DNA of 64,000 nucleotides from Desulfomonile tiedjei DSM 6799 (GCF_000266945.1 NC_018025.1:2976001-3040000); one strand, 5' to 3'. Numbered from the stretch's first letter, positions 51,906 through 61,401 are shown. Notes: generated by a model from the letters alone, not told the origin. Program-made: numbers and translations.

Positions 51906-54533
51906 ATGACCGGTGCCGAGTTACGTGAAAAATTTCTGCATTACTTTGAACAAAGGGGGCACGCGAGAGTCCAGAGTTCATCGTTAGTTCCTTCGGGTGA
52001 CGCTACTCTGCTGTTTGTCAATGCAGGAATGGTTCAGTTCAAGAGTGTTTTTACCGGTGCGGAAACACGTGCCTACAAAAGGGCAACCACTGCTCAAAAA
52101 TGCCTCAGAGTCAGCGGGAAGCACAATGACCTTGAAAATGTGGGTCATACGGCGCGGCATCACACGTTTTTCGAGATGCTGGGGAATTTTTCTTTTGGGG
52201 ATTATTTCAAAGAGGATGCTATCGCCTTCGCATGGGAGTTTTTGACTCGTGATGTCGGATTGCCCAAAAAGGATCTGCACGTAACCATTTATAAGGATGA
52301 TGACGAAGCCGAACTCATTTGGAAGAAAATTCTCGGTCCCGGATCCAATCCGATAATAAGACTCGGGGAAAAAGACAACTTCTGGAGCATGGGAGACACT
52401 GGACCATGCGGTCCCTGTTCCGAAATTCATATCGATCAGGGCGATCGGCTGGCATGCGGAGATCCCCAGTGCGGGCCTGAGTGCGAGTGCGACCGTTTTC
52501 TCGAATTGTGGAATCTCGTATTCATGCAATACGATAGAGATGCGTCAGGAAAAATGTCTCCTTTGCCGCGACCCTCTATAGACACGGGGCTCGGCCTCGA
52601 AAGACTCGCGGCGGTCGTGCAGGGGGTCGATTCAAATTGGGAATCCGACCTTTTCAGGCCTATTATCCATTACGTAGAGGAGCTTTCGGGTAAAGAATGC
52701 CGTGGCAATGACAGAGATTCCATAGCTATCCGAGTCATTGCAGATCACAGCAGGGCGGCCGCGTTCCTCATTTCTGACGGCATCTTCCCGTCGAATGAGG
52801 GAAGGGGATACGTCTTGAGACGCATATTGCGCCGGGCCCTGCGTTACGGCAAGTACATCGGACTGAATGAGCCTTTTCTGTACAGTTCCGCTGACGTTGT
52901 GGTGAACCTCATGTCAGATGCATACCCGGAATTGGAATCATCTCGGAGCCTCATTTCCAAGGTGATCCGCAATGAGGAAAATCGGTTTCTGGAGACCTTG
53001 GCCAGAGGACTTTTGCTCTTCGAAGAAGAAGCGGGCAAAGTTCTGAGCGGCTCCAGCCGCGTACTTTCCGGCCAAGTGGCTTTCCGTCTCTACGATACAT
53101 TTGGATTTCCCCCCGATCTCACGGGAGATCTTGCCAAAGAGGCCGGGCTTACGGTGGATCAAGCCGGTTTCGACACGGAAATGACCAAACAAAGGGAAAT
53201 GGCGAGACAGTCCTGGGAGGGAATGGCCGGAGAAGATCTGGCGGCTCTTCGGGAAATTCTGGAAGAAGGTATCACTACCGAGTTCACGGGATATGAGACT
53301 CTGGAGGATGAAGCTGCAGTCTCGGCAATCATAAAGGAAGGTCGGCGTGTGCAAGAAGCCGGTCCCGGTGAACATGTGGAAATAATCGCAGAACGGACCC
53401 CTTTCTACGGAGAATCCGGTGGACAGGTGGGCGATCACGGGACGATAGTTTCGGATGCTGCCCAGTTTGACGTCATGGACACAACGCGGCCGTTTCCTAA
53501 TCTTATTGTGCATAAAGGTCTCGTCACGTCGGGTACCGTGAAGGTCGGCGACCGGACAACATTGAAAGTGAACACCGGGATGCGTAGGTCCATTATGGCC
53601 AATCATTCTGCTACCCATCTTTTGCAGTGGGCACTCAGGGAAGTCCTGGGAGATCACGTCAAGCAGAGCGGTTCTCTCGTGGAGGGGCAGCGGCTTCGAT
53701 TCGATTTCACCCATTTTTCGGCCATAACATCGGAAGAACTAAAAAGGATTGAAGAACTGGTAAACGATAAAATCCAGGAGAATCTTGAAGTCAAAGTCGA
53801 ATTGCAGCCGATTGAAGAGGCGATGAAACGCGGCGCCACGGCCCTTTTTGGAGAAAAGTATTCCGATACGGTTCGTGTCGTATCCATGGGAGACTTCAGC
53901 ATGGAACTGTGCGGCGGCACTCATGCGAGACGTACCGGCGACATGGGACTCTTCAAAATTCTCACTGAAGGCGGCATTGCATCCGGAGTGCGCAGAATCG
54001 AAGCAGTGACCGGCAAGGGAGCCTTGAATTATGTTCGATCCATGGAGGAAGAAATTCGATCTATTTCCGAGAAATTGAAGACTTCCAGGGGAGAGTTGGC
54101 AAAGAAGATCGATAAGCTCCTTGAAGAGAAGAAATCGAAAGAACGTGAAGCAGAATTGCTCAAGACCAAATTGGCCGGCAAGCAGACGTCAGACATTCTG
54201 GAAGGTGTCCGAGATGTTGGCGGAGTAAAAGTCCTGGTAAGACTCATCGAGGATGTTGCTACGCCAAAGGATCTCAGGGATTACGCCGATCGCGTGAAAG
54301 ACAGACTCGGTTCGGGCATCGCACTTCTCGGCGCGAAGGCCGATGGCAAGGCGCTGCTGCTGGCTGTAGTCACGAAAGACCTCACGAATCGTTTTCACGC
54401 GGGCAACATTGTCAAGAAAGCTGCTGAGGCCGTAGGCGGCTCCGGCGGAGGACGCCCTGACATGGCACAGGCAGGCGGTCCCAATGTTGCCGAGTTGCCT
54501 CAGGCTCTCAAATCTATTGAGGATTTTCTGTAA
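51906..54533 (+). CDS. alaS: Alanyl-tRNA synthetase
   Basis: 875 residues, normal length. N-terminal class II catalytic core (FVNAGMVQFKSVF, KCLRVSGKHNDLENVG), a Cys insert (CGDPQCGPECECD), the editing domain with HSATHLL (about 566-572) and CGGTHARRTGD (about 668-678), and a C-terminal oligomerisation/C-Ala part ending GGGRPDMAQAGG. Start ATG at 51906 has CCGGAGGAGAC directly upstream. It charges tRNA-Ala; the editing site clears mischarged Ser and Gly. Confidence 0.97.
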   Translation: MTGAELREKFLHYFEQRGHARVQSSSLVPSGDATLLFVNAGMVQFKSVFTGAETRAYKRATTAQKCLRVSGKHNDLENVGHTARHHTFFEMLGNFSFGDYFKEDAIAFAWEFLTRDVGLPKKDLHVTIYKDDDEAELIWKKILGPGSNPIIRLGEKDNFWSMGDTGPCGPCSEIHIDQGDRLACGDPQCGPECECDRFLELWNLVFMQYDRDASGKMSPLPRPSIDTGLGLERLAAVVQGVDSNWESDLFRPIIHYVEELSGKECRGNDRDSIAIRVIADHSRAAAFLISDGIFPSNEGRGYVLRRILRRALRYGKYIGLNEPFLYSSADVVVNLMSDAYPELESSRSLISKVIRNEENRFLETLARGLLLFEEEAGKVLSGSSRVLSGQVAFRLYDTFGFPPDLTGDLAKEAGLTVDQAGFDTEMTKQREMARQSWEGMAGEDLAALREILEEGITTEFTGYETLEDEAAVSAIIKEGRRVQEAGPGEHVEIIAERTPFYGESGGQVGDHGTIVSDAAQFDVMDTTRPFPNLIVHKGLVTSGTVKVGDRTTLKVNTGMRRSIMANHSATHLLQWALREVLGDHVKQSGSLVEGQRLRFDFTHFSAITSEELKRIEELVNDKIQENLEVKVELQPIEEAMKRGATALFGEKYSDTVRVVSMGDFSMELCGGTHARRTGDMGLFKILTEGGIASGVRRIEAVTGKGALNYVRSMEEEIRSISEKLKTSRGELAKKIDKLLEEKKSKEREAELLKTKLAGKQTSDILEGVRDVGGVKVLVRLIEDVATPKDLRDYADRVKDRLGSGIALLGAKADGKALLLAVVTKDLTNRFHAGNIVKKAAEAVGGSGGGRPDMAQAGGPNVAELPQALKSIEDFL

Positions 54534-54599
54534 GATTTTCACAATTATTCTTCCCACGGGGAACAGTTTACTCTAGGCGAGATCGCAATCGAGGACGAT

Positions 54600-54770
54600 A
54601 TGAACATAAATGAGAGCAATGAGATTTATGGCAGAATAACGCGGGTAATCAACGAGCTTAAGATGTCAAGGCAATCTGTCACTATATTCAAAGTGTCGGA
54701 ACTAACGGGCCTGGAACCGTTTGTCGTGTTTCAGTATTTCTATGAAAAGGGCCTGTTGAGAGGTAAGTAG
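54600..54770 (+). CDS. Small helix-turn-helix-like protein, 56 aa
   Basis: Unrecognised. Begins MNINESNEIYGR and ends EKGLLRGK. The pattern FKVSELTGLEPFVVFQYF looks like a compact helix-turn-helix. ATG at 54600 has GAGG 5 nt upstream, 66 nt after alaS, so it is likely co-transcribed with alaS. Repeat A begins 5 nt after its stop. Confidence 0.55.
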   Translation: MNINESNEIYGRITRVINELKMSRQSVTIFKVSELTGLEPFVVFQYFYEKGLLRGK

Positions 54771-54774
54771 TATC

Positions 54775-54902
54775 GCAGTTATGCACATAAGATAGAGAAG
54801 GCTGGGGTATCTTGAGCGGAGTGATTAGGCGGCTTTGTGTCGTCCGGAGCGAAGGATACCCCAGCCTCCCAGATTATGAGAAGAAAAGCGAATCAGTATA
54901 AA
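54775..54902 (+). repeat. Dispersed repeat A, copy 2
   Basis: 128 bp, same orientation as 10015-10142. Here the arms GGCTGGGGTATC and GATACCCCAGCC pair perfectly over 12 bp around about 43 nt. It lies between the 56-codon gene and a minus-strand terminator. Confidence 0.82.
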
Positions 54903-54930
54903 ACAAAAAGGGACGGGGTTGTCCCGTCCC
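54900..54930 (-). terminator. Intrinsic terminator, minus strand
   Basis: GGGACGGG-N5-CCCGTCCC. Read on the minus strand, the stem is followed by TTTTTGTTTT, a proper U-tract. It ends the small gene at 55032-55208. Confidence 0.75.
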
Positions 54931-55031
54931 GCGTTCCAGTTTCCGGCGCCCGGTTCTCGATTACAATTTCCCTCGTGGGACGCTCCAATCCAAACCTGTC
55001 GTGGCCCGTTTACTAAGTGAGAACCTATCGA

Positions 55032-55208
55032 CTACCAGAACCAAAATCCCCAATGAGGATCGTGCGGGTTTGACAGACTCGCGGGATATGCATACCCTTC
55101 AGGCCATGTAGAATACCATTCATTGTACCAACCCGGATATGTCCACCAGCCCACCACAAAAATAACTAATAAAATAACTTTTGCATTTCGGTATATTGAA
55201 AACATCAT
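55032..55208 (-). CDS. Small Trp-rich exported peptide, 58 aa
   Basis: Unrecognised. The protein starts MMFSIYRNAKVILL, has a hydrophobic segment (about 10-20) and then a tail with nine Trp and five Tyr among about 40 residues (GWWTYPGW, HWGFWFW at the end). ATG at 55208 follows GGAGGATTTG, a near-perfect ribosome site, and an intrinsic terminator lies about 100 nt after the stop. Together these make a real single-gene unit likely. Envelope location is inferred; function is unknown. Confidence 0.7.
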   Translation of the reverse strand: MMFSIYRNAKVILLVIFVVGWWTYPGWYNEWYSTWPEGYAYPASLSNPHDPHWGFWFW

Positions 55209-55465
55209 CAAATCCTCCGGATTACACTTTCACTCGAATCGGCTTAAATTGTGGTAATTATATCTTACTGCTCGATAAGATGTCAAGAAATTTGGATAGG
55301 ATTTTGTAATTACTTACAATACAAAGCCTGAAAATGGTGTCAGAGCACGACACGAGCGACCTCGGAACAATCTTTTGCTCGATACACACCTTATGAAGAC
55401 TACCGGGATAAATGCTAGCAAGATATCTGAGTGCGGATACTCGGCTTGAAGCGATAGAACGATCT

Positions 55466-57832
55466 TCAATCGTTTCGATTGGAATCGGACGAGGATTTCT
55501 TAATACCAAGACGTTCGAGAATCCCTTTGCGGGAAGAAGTGTTCTTTGACTGCACGGGAGGCGGAGGAACCAGGATTTCCTGACGGAGCGCCTCGAGTTG
55601 CGCCAACAACTCCGAGCAGGTGGCGTATCGTTTGGCTGGGTCTTTTTCCGTCATGACCTGCAACACCCGAAACACGGAATCGGGAATCGGCGGATCGACA
55701 GCCTTGAAAGGGGGTAAAGCTTCGTGAACGTGCTTTTGGAAAATCACGTACGCGGATTCGCCGGTAAAAGGTGGTGTGCCGTTCAGTAGATGAAACAGCG
55801 TTATTCCCAATGAGTAAATGTCGGATCGAATGTCTAGATTCGGCGCTCCTTTGGCCTGTTCGGGAGAGAAGTAAAGGGGAGTGCCGCAGGCAATTCCGGT
55901 TTGAGTAATTCCGGTATCCTGAGTATCCATATAGCTTTTGGCAAGCCCGAGGTCAGCCAGCATGGCTTGCCCCTTGTTCGTAAACAGTATGTTCGCAGGC
56001 TTGATATCCCTGTGGAGCACACCGTTCTCCTCTGCAACAATGAGCGCATGTGTAATGTCGATAGCGATGCGGAGCACTTTTTCAACGGGATATCTGCCTA
56101 TACGGGCAAGCATTGCCGCAGCATTGCCGCCGCCCACAAAAGGCATTACGAGAAAATGGACACCATTCTCGTATCCGACATTCATTACACCGACAATGTT
56201 GGGATGCTGCAGTCGAGCTGCGGCCCGGGCCTCACGAATGAAGCGTTTTATAAAAACAGGGTCTTTTTCAGCCAAATGAGCATGGAGGATCTTTACTGCC
56301 ACGGGGATGTCGAGGGCAATGTGGTGTCCCTTGAAAACTCCCCCCATTCCTCCTCCGCCGATTTTGTACAACAGTCTGCATCCGCCGACCACCTGACCGA
56401 TGACTTGCTGCAAGAGCCCATCGGGCCTCATGTCTACAGCGGGTACAGTCATGGCTTTCCCACAGCTACCACATTTTCCTTTCCGCCCGAGTGTCGTGAG
56501 CGGGACAGAATGAACCTGTCCGCACTCGCATGCAAACCGAATTTTCGGTTTTTCCTCTGCCTCGGGCAAAGGTCCGGTTGCAACGGCCTTCTCTTCAGTT
56601 TCAACCTTCCTATCGTCGGTTTCAATGAGAACGGTATCGTTATCGAGTTCCGGGAGAATATTTGCTTCCAGAGCTTTGATAGCTTCTGCTTCAAGCGACG
56701 CGAAGACCTCCGTGGATTCATTCCGACGGAGATTCTTCGCAATTGCGAGATCCGATGCAATAAGTGAAGGATTTTGGACTACATCGTCCATGAACGATTT
56801 GAGCAGTCCTTCACCTCCAGGCAAAAATGAAACGAATTTGACTTTGGTGCCGGCAGCAGAGGATTCTTGACTTGCAGCGACATGTTTGGCCACTCTGGAA
56901 ATCACCCAAACCGGTTCTCCACTTCCCGTCGGAAGATGTAACTGCAGAACCAGGGATTCACCGGGATCCACTTCTTCCGGCAAATGCACAAGAGCCCATT
57001 CGGCGGAAAGTCTTGAGGCAACACCGTCTCGCCATACTTTATTGTCAAGGGAGTAACTGACCGGTGCTTTGACAGGGATGGACAATTCATCCGGGTACAG
57101 TGTTTTTGAAACGTTTTCTGCATAAGCAATGTGCGTGTCTGAGTGTATTGCCGAGCCATCACCGGCGTATTCCGAATCGGCCGTATCCTGAGTGAGGTCT
57201 TCTTCTCTTTCAGGCTCCAGTTCTATCTCGAATACGGAAGCCCCTTTTTCCGATATCAGTTTGGCAATACGATCCAAATCCCGCATTGCTTCTTTTTGAT
57301 CCTCGGAAATTTGCGAGAAAAGATCCCAAGCCTCTTTCCAGAGTCCGTTGCGAAGATAGAGTTCAATGCAATCAGCGAGGATATCACCTTTTTCTGCCAG
57401 GGTCAGGGAACGATCGTTGAGGAGTTGCTCGATCGTGTCCCGGGCTTCTTCCACTTTATCCAGCCGGATCAGGCACATAGCCATGAAGCGGAGGATTTCT
57501 GTTCCGAAGATGGGGGACGGTTTTAGAGCTTTCCTGAACTCGTCGAGTGCTTCTGCATACAAATGCATTTCCATGTATGCGATTCCAAGATCCAAAGTGA
57601 GCCGAGGCGATAGTTTGTCTGTATCTGAAGATCTGGAAGCGGTTGTCTCTTCCATTTTTTTCGCGAACTGCACCTGAACGATCTTGGCCTGTGCTTTGCG
57701 ATTATGGGGTTCCCTGGAGAAGATGGTTTGATACAAAGAAAGAGCATGATCGTACAGACCTTGATTCTCATAGAGTTCGGCTTCCTGCCAAAGCCTATCC
57801 ATTTCAGTCTTATTTTCGCGGGATTCGATCAT
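55466..57832 (-). CDS. TPR / PilZ-like / zinc-ribbon Ser/Thr protein kinase
   Basis: 788 residues. TPR-type helices (about 10-195), an acidic linker, a PilZ-like beta domain (about 255-340), a zinc ribbon (Cys435, Cys437, Cys454, Cys457), then a Hanks-type kinase: GGGGMGGV (492-499), VAVKIL (Lys514), HRDIKPANI (607-615), DLGLA (627-631, DLG in place of DFG) and GTPLYFSPEQ. The tail is Pro/Ser-rich with a short basic end. No membrane segment, so a cytoplasmic signalling kinase is likely. The PilZ-like part lacks an obvious RxxxR/DxSxxG pair, so c-di-GMP binding is unproven. Convergent with nothing; follows the polyferredoxin gene by 122 nt. Confidence 0.87.
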   Translation of the reverse strand: MIESRENKTEMDRLWQEAELYENQGLYDHALSLYQTIFSREPHNRKAQAKIVQVQFAKKMEETTASRSSDTDKLSPRLTLDLGIAYMEMHLYAEALDEFRKALKPSPIFGTEILRFMAMCLIRLDKVEEARDTIEQLLNDRSLTLAEKGDILADCIELYLRNGLWKEAWDLFSQISEDQKEAMRDLDRIAKLISEKGASVFEIELEPEREEDLTQDTADSEYAGDGSAIHSDTHIAYAENVSKTLYPDELSIPVKAPVSYSLDNKVWRDGVASRLSAEWALVHLPEEVDPGESLVLQLHLPTGSGEPVWVISRVAKHVAASQESSAAGTKVKFVSFLPGGEGLLKSFMDDVVQNPSLIASDLAIAKNLRRNESTEVFASLEAEAIKALEANILPELDNDTVLIETDDRKVETEEKAVATGPLPEAEEKPKIRFACECGQVHSVPLTTLGRKGKCGSCGKAMTVPAVDMRPDGLLQQVIGQVVGGCRLLYKIGGGGMGGVFKGHHIALDIPVAVKILHAHLAEKDPVFIKRFIREARAAARLQHPNIVGVMNVGYENGVHFLVMPFVGGGNAAAMLARIGRYPVEKVLRIAIDITHALIVAEENGVLHRDIKPANILFTNKGQAMLADLGLAKSYMDTQDTGITQTGIACGTPLYFSPEQAKGAPNLDIRSDIYSLGITLFHLLNGTPPFTGESAYVIFQKHVHEALPPFKAVDPPIPDSVFRVLQVMTEKDPAKRYATCSELLAQLEALRQEILVPPPPVQSKNTSSRKGILERLGIKKSSSDSNRND

Positions 57833-57954
57833 ACCACTTGCATTCCGGTCCGTGGCACAGGTGCCTTAGTAAACTAAACGAAAAACGCCCCCAAGGAATC
57901 CGAACCGAACGATGTTAAAAAAATTATAACAAACCACCCCTCCATCTGTCAGCT

Positions 57955-59637
57955 TTATTTCAAATCAAACCCAGGGGGCAATTCGCTTTGTGAATCTTCT
58001 GCACCAACAGGAGATTCAGCTTTACCACGAGACTCCTCCGTGAAATCGAAAACACCGGGAGAGAGTCCACCCTCCTTCTTCTTCTCTCTGAATTTGAATC
58101 CGTATTCTTCCGCTTTCTGAATGTAAGAACCCGATGCCAGCCGTACTTCCCCGATAATGTTAACACGAATAGCGGCTGCGCCCTGAACAGGGCAACGCGT
58201 TTCGCACCATCCGCACCCTAAACACTTGTTTTCATCCACAAATGGAGCGGCATTCTTCAATCCGGGAACCGGCTTACATGCCACCGCACCGTATGGACAT
58301 ATTTCGTCACACACAAGACATTTTTTGTCCTGCTCCCATACCAGACAATTCTGCCGCACGACCCAGGCGGTACCAAGTTTTGCATGGTTCTTTTCCTGTA
58401 AAGGAATATTACGGATTGCTCCAGTGGGGCAGACTTTGCCACACGCGTTGCAAGCCACCACACAAGCTGCAATCCTCGGTACCAGAATCGGTGAAAAAAC
58501 GCCTTCCAGGCCGGCTTTGAGCCAAACCGGTTGCAAAGTATTGCTGGGACACGCTTTCATGCACTCCCCGCAACGAATGCACCGTGACAGGAACTCTGCC
58601 TCCGGCATGGATCCGGGAGGACGTATCAACTCAGGGTCCACGTACGATCGTTCCGCGCTTTGGAGTCTCGGCTGATGAATTCCGGTGTGCATGAGACCCG
58701 CCGAGACCAGTCCTGTCCCCACCCCCAGCAACAGTGCCCGGCGTCCGGGTTCAGCAATGGCCACATCCCCCGTCATCGCTCCTTGAAGACCGAATGATAT
58801 CGCGGAGGTAGGGCATAGCTCCATACATCGCAAGCAAACAATACACTCAGAATGTACGGCCACAGTGGGGTCTTCACGTATGGCTCCGGTGGGGCACTCT
58901 CGCGCACAGCGGCCGCATCCGGTACATGACTCCGAGACTCGCCGCCTCAGTAGAGGACGAAAAGAAAAAAGCGCCATGAGCGCACCAGCAGGACAGAGAT
59001 TTCTGCACCAGAACCGGGGAGTGATAAAGGCCAAATAGAAGAGTAGGGCAAACGCCGCCGCAATGAAAGCATTGGTAGAAAATACACGATGAGGGATTTG
59101 GACGTACTCCAAGCTCGCGAGAGATCCACTCGGAATGACGGCGAGCAGTTGTTGAAAACCCAGATCGCCTGCAAGGAGGGCAAGAGGGTGAATCACTATT
59201 CCATAGAATCGCGTAATCAGAGAAAGAGGGCTCCCCAGATGTATCAGAGAGACGCCTCCCACTGCCGCAGCGGCAATTACTGCCAAAAAGAGGTACTTCC
59301 ATGTTCGATACGCAGAAGATGACTCAGAAGAAGCTTGTTTTCCGATCTTCTTACGGCCGACCAGCCCGGTCCACAAATCCAGGGTAGTTCCCATGGGACA
59401 AACGTGGCCGCAGAAAACCCGACCCAATAGCAGGGCACTAACGAGAACCAGGAGTGCGGGAACCACGTACCATTCCAGTATCCTCGACGTCAGAGGAGTA
59501 ATCACCCCGACCAACGGGTCCATCTGGAGAAAAAGATCTACTCTCAGCCCCTCTACCACAGGATAAGCCGCGAAATACAGTAAACAGAGAAATATGACGA
59601 GGCTTATGGTTTGGGCTACTCTTTGAAATCTGATCAC
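57955..59637 (-). CDS. NapH-NapG-like membrane polyferredoxin fusion
   Basis: 560 residues. The first half is NapH-like: membrane helices at about 10-28, 58-74, 112-130 and 190-207 with CGHVCPMG (76-83) and CRNLCPAG (211-218), then two [4Fe-4S] sets CTGCGRCAREC (238-248) and CIVCLRCMELC (265-275). At about 298-318 comes RRALLLGVGTGLVSAGLM, like a Tat signal now internal. The second half is NapG/MauM-like with CIRCGECMKAC, CNACGKVC, CLVCDEIC and CLGCGWCETRC. Likely moves electrons between the quinone pool and periplasmic partners. Its ATG overlaps the DUF362 stop by 4 nt, so the two are co-translated. Confidence 0.88.
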   Translation of the reverse strand: MIRFQRVAQTISLVIFLCLLYFAAYPVVEGLRVDLFLQMDPLVGVITPLTSRILEWYVVPALLVLVSALLLGRVFCGHVCPMGTTLDLWTGLVGRKKIGKQASSESSSAYRTWKYLFLAVIAAAAVGGVSLIHLGSPLSLITRFYGIVIHPLALLAGDLGFQQLLAVIPSGSLASLEYVQIPHRVFSTNAFIAAAFALLFYLAFITPRFWCRNLCPAGALMALFSFRPLLRRRVSESCTGCGRCARECPTGAIREDPTVAVHSECIVCLRCMELCPTSAISFGLQGAMTGDVAIAEPGRRALLLGVGTGLVSAGLMHTGIHQPRLQSAERSYVDPELIRPPGSMPEAEFLSRCIRCGECMKACPSNTLQPVWLKAGLEGVFSPILVPRIAACVVACNACGKVCPTGAIRNIPLQEKNHAKLGTAWVVRQNCLVWEQDKKCLVCDEICPYGAVACKPVPGLKNAAPFVDENKCLGCGWCETRCPVQGAAAIRVNIIGEVRLASGSYIQKAEEYGFKFREKKKEGGLSPGVFDFTEESRGKAESPVGAEDSQSELPPGFDLK

Positions 59638-60569
59638 GCTTCGATATTCTTTATATTGAGTTGGTCGAGATTCATCCGGCCGAGTCCTCGTTCAGCCGCT
59701 AGACGAATATGTTTGACATTCTTGGGTTCCAATTTGCTGCCGTACCACGTGCCCAACGCAACCATCTGTGCGTCGGCTGCAACCATGTCCGTGGAAGCGA
59801 TCACCAGATTCAGCGGAATGACTTTTCCGGGACCACCTGGACCGCCTGTGGTGAGAATTCGGGTGCCGTCAACAACCACCAGATGAGGTTTCAACACTGT
59901 CACCATATCCACAATGGCTTCATGTAAGTCATGTCGGCCATGAAAGCTTCCCCGGTCGTAAATGACCCCCATCATGCCTTTCATGGAAAGACTCACCCCC
60001 GAAGAAGAGTGATGTTTTCCGACAGGCACAGCTATGAGCACGTCTGCCTCAACGACATCATTGAGCACTTCCATGCTCTTCAGTTGCTTGCCTTTAGGCA
60101 CACTCACTTCCTTGAAGAGCCTCTTGGCTTTGGCATGATTGACATACGTATTCGGCACAGAGCTGCACAATTCGGGTATCTTGGACATCTTTAAACAATC
60201 GTCGGGATTGCGCAGAGTATTATCCACTATTGAAATCTTCGCGGCTCCGGCTTCCGCGCACATACGCGCTATTTCGCGAACGACGACGGGGTCCGTATTG
60301 GATGCCATTTCAGGTCCGCTTGAAAAACTCATATTGGGTTTGATGAATACTTTGTTTCCGGGTTTGACGAATTTTTCCATTCCTCCGAGGGCTTTCACCG
60401 CAGAACGGGTAATGGCTGCCGCATCCCTGCCGTGACAAACCACGAGATCCGGGACTGTATCTGCAAACGTGTTCAAAGGATCGAGAATACCTGATCCCGC
60501 AGTTAAGATTGCGGCAGTGGACACGAGTCCGTTTTTCAAGAATTCTCTACGATCGGTTTTAATGAACAT
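59634..60569 (-). CDS. Tat-exported DUF362 protein
   Basis: 311 residues. The N-terminus has a twin-arginine signal, DRREFLKNG, then a hydrophobic stretch and a cleavage region near residue 35. The DUF362 part includes NKVFIKPNMSF, SIVDNTLRNPDDC, GVSLSMKGMMGVIYDRG and VVDGTRILTTGGPGGPG. No ferredoxin cluster is present in it, unlike many DUF362 proteins; the clusters are supplied by the coupled polyferredoxin. Tat export implies folding or cofactor loading in the cytoplasm. Function unknown; a periplasmic redox partner is likely. Confidence 0.87.
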   Translation of the reverse strand: MFIKTDRREFLKNGLVSTAAILTAGSGILDPLNTFADTVPDLVVCHGRDAAAITRSAVKALGGMEKFVKPGNKVFIKPNMSFSSGPEMASNTDPVVVREIARMCAEAGAAKISIVDNTLRNPDDCLKMSKIPELCSSVPNTYVNHAKAKRLFKEVSVPKGKQLKSMEVLNDVVEADVLIAVPVGKHHSSSGVSLSMKGMMGVIYDRGSFHGRHDLHEAIVDMVTVLKPHLVVVDGTRILTTGGPGGPGKVIPLNLVIASTDMVAADAQMVALGTWYGSKLEPKNVKHIRLAAERGLGRMNLDQLNIKNIEA

Positions 60570-60692
60570 CTACTACGTCTCCGTTCTTATTCATGATTGT
60601 TTAGCCAGGATCTGTATGACTATTAGAAAGCGAGGAACTACAAAAGTCAACACGCCAAAATTGTCGGGTAAAGGACGGCTGACAAAAAGGAT

Positions 60693-60721
60693 TTGACATC
60701 AATGATATCGGCGTATATTTA
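60693..60721 (+). promoter_or_regulatory. Sigma-70-type promoter of the LemA gene
   Basis: Perfect -35 TTGACA (60693-60698); -10 TATTTA (60716-60721) at 17-nt spacing, or the overlapping TATATT at 15 nt. About 60 nt before the ATG at 60781. Confidence 0.5.
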
Positions 60722-60780
60722 CTTGACCGACAAAGTTAATCGTTATTGCTCGCATTACGATTTAACAATCCGGAAGTACG

Positions 60781-61401
60781 ATGGAAAACATGGTCAGCCG
60801 GACGGCCCTGATATTACCTCCAGATGGTTGTGTGCACGTGCGAACTTCACGTCTCATTGAATTTTCAAGCTGTCTCCTCATAGCATTTCTGATACTTGCT
60901 ACGATTTCGTTTCTCACCCTGAGACCGGTTTTGAAAGAAGTGAGATTTGATGCGAGAGCCGAGTGGGACGGCTTCATGCGAGCAGTCAAAGAGCGAAACG
61001 ATCTCCTACCCGGACTGGTGGAAGGCCTGAAAGGGTTCGAGCAAGGCCATACAAAATTGGCGGAAAACCTGCTTGAAGCCCGGCTCATCTGTATCAGATC
61101 GACCGATCCCGCGGGAATCGTCGGATCGGTGGACAACATAGAAAGGTACTTAACTCAGATTGAGCATCTGGCTCGAACGAGACCAGGACTGGAACAATAT
61201 CCGCCTTTTGCGGGCCATTGGCGCAAGGTGATACGTATATCCTCGCGAATTTCGTCCACCCGTACCTCGTACAATATCAACGCAAGACTTTACAATAGAC
61301 TGCTCTCGCCATTCCCGCAAAATCTCCTTACCACCGCGTTCGGATTCGTTCCGCTCACGGATTATCCCCTCCCGCAGAGCATTTCCGATACGGATCGTTA
61401 G
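60781..61401 (+). CDS. LemA family membrane protein
   Basis: 206 residues. A membrane helix at about 27-47 is followed by the LemA helical bundle: ARAEWDGFMRAVKERNDLLPGLVEGLKGF (in two parts, about 60-88) and the C-terminal YNINARLYNRLLSPFPQNLL, GFVPLTDYP. The N-terminal 25 residues are longer than usual. Function in bacteria is poorly known. Start ATG at 60781 has GGAAG 6 nt upstream, with a good promoter before it. Confidence 0.85.
   Translation: MENMVSRTALILPPDGCVHVRTSRLIEFSSCLLIAFLILATISFLTLRPVLKEVRFDARAEWDGFMRAVKERNDLLPGLVEGLKGFEQGHTKLAENLLEARLICIRSTDPAGIVGSVDNIERYLTQIEHLARTRPGLEQYPPFAGHWRKVIRISSRISSTRTSYNINARLYNRLLSPFPQNLLTTAFGFVPLTDYPLPQSISDTDR

Noticed and set aside
55258-55509. 83-codon minus-strand open frame
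   Set aside because: Overlaps the C-terminal coding end of the kinase in another frame and has no ribosome site.
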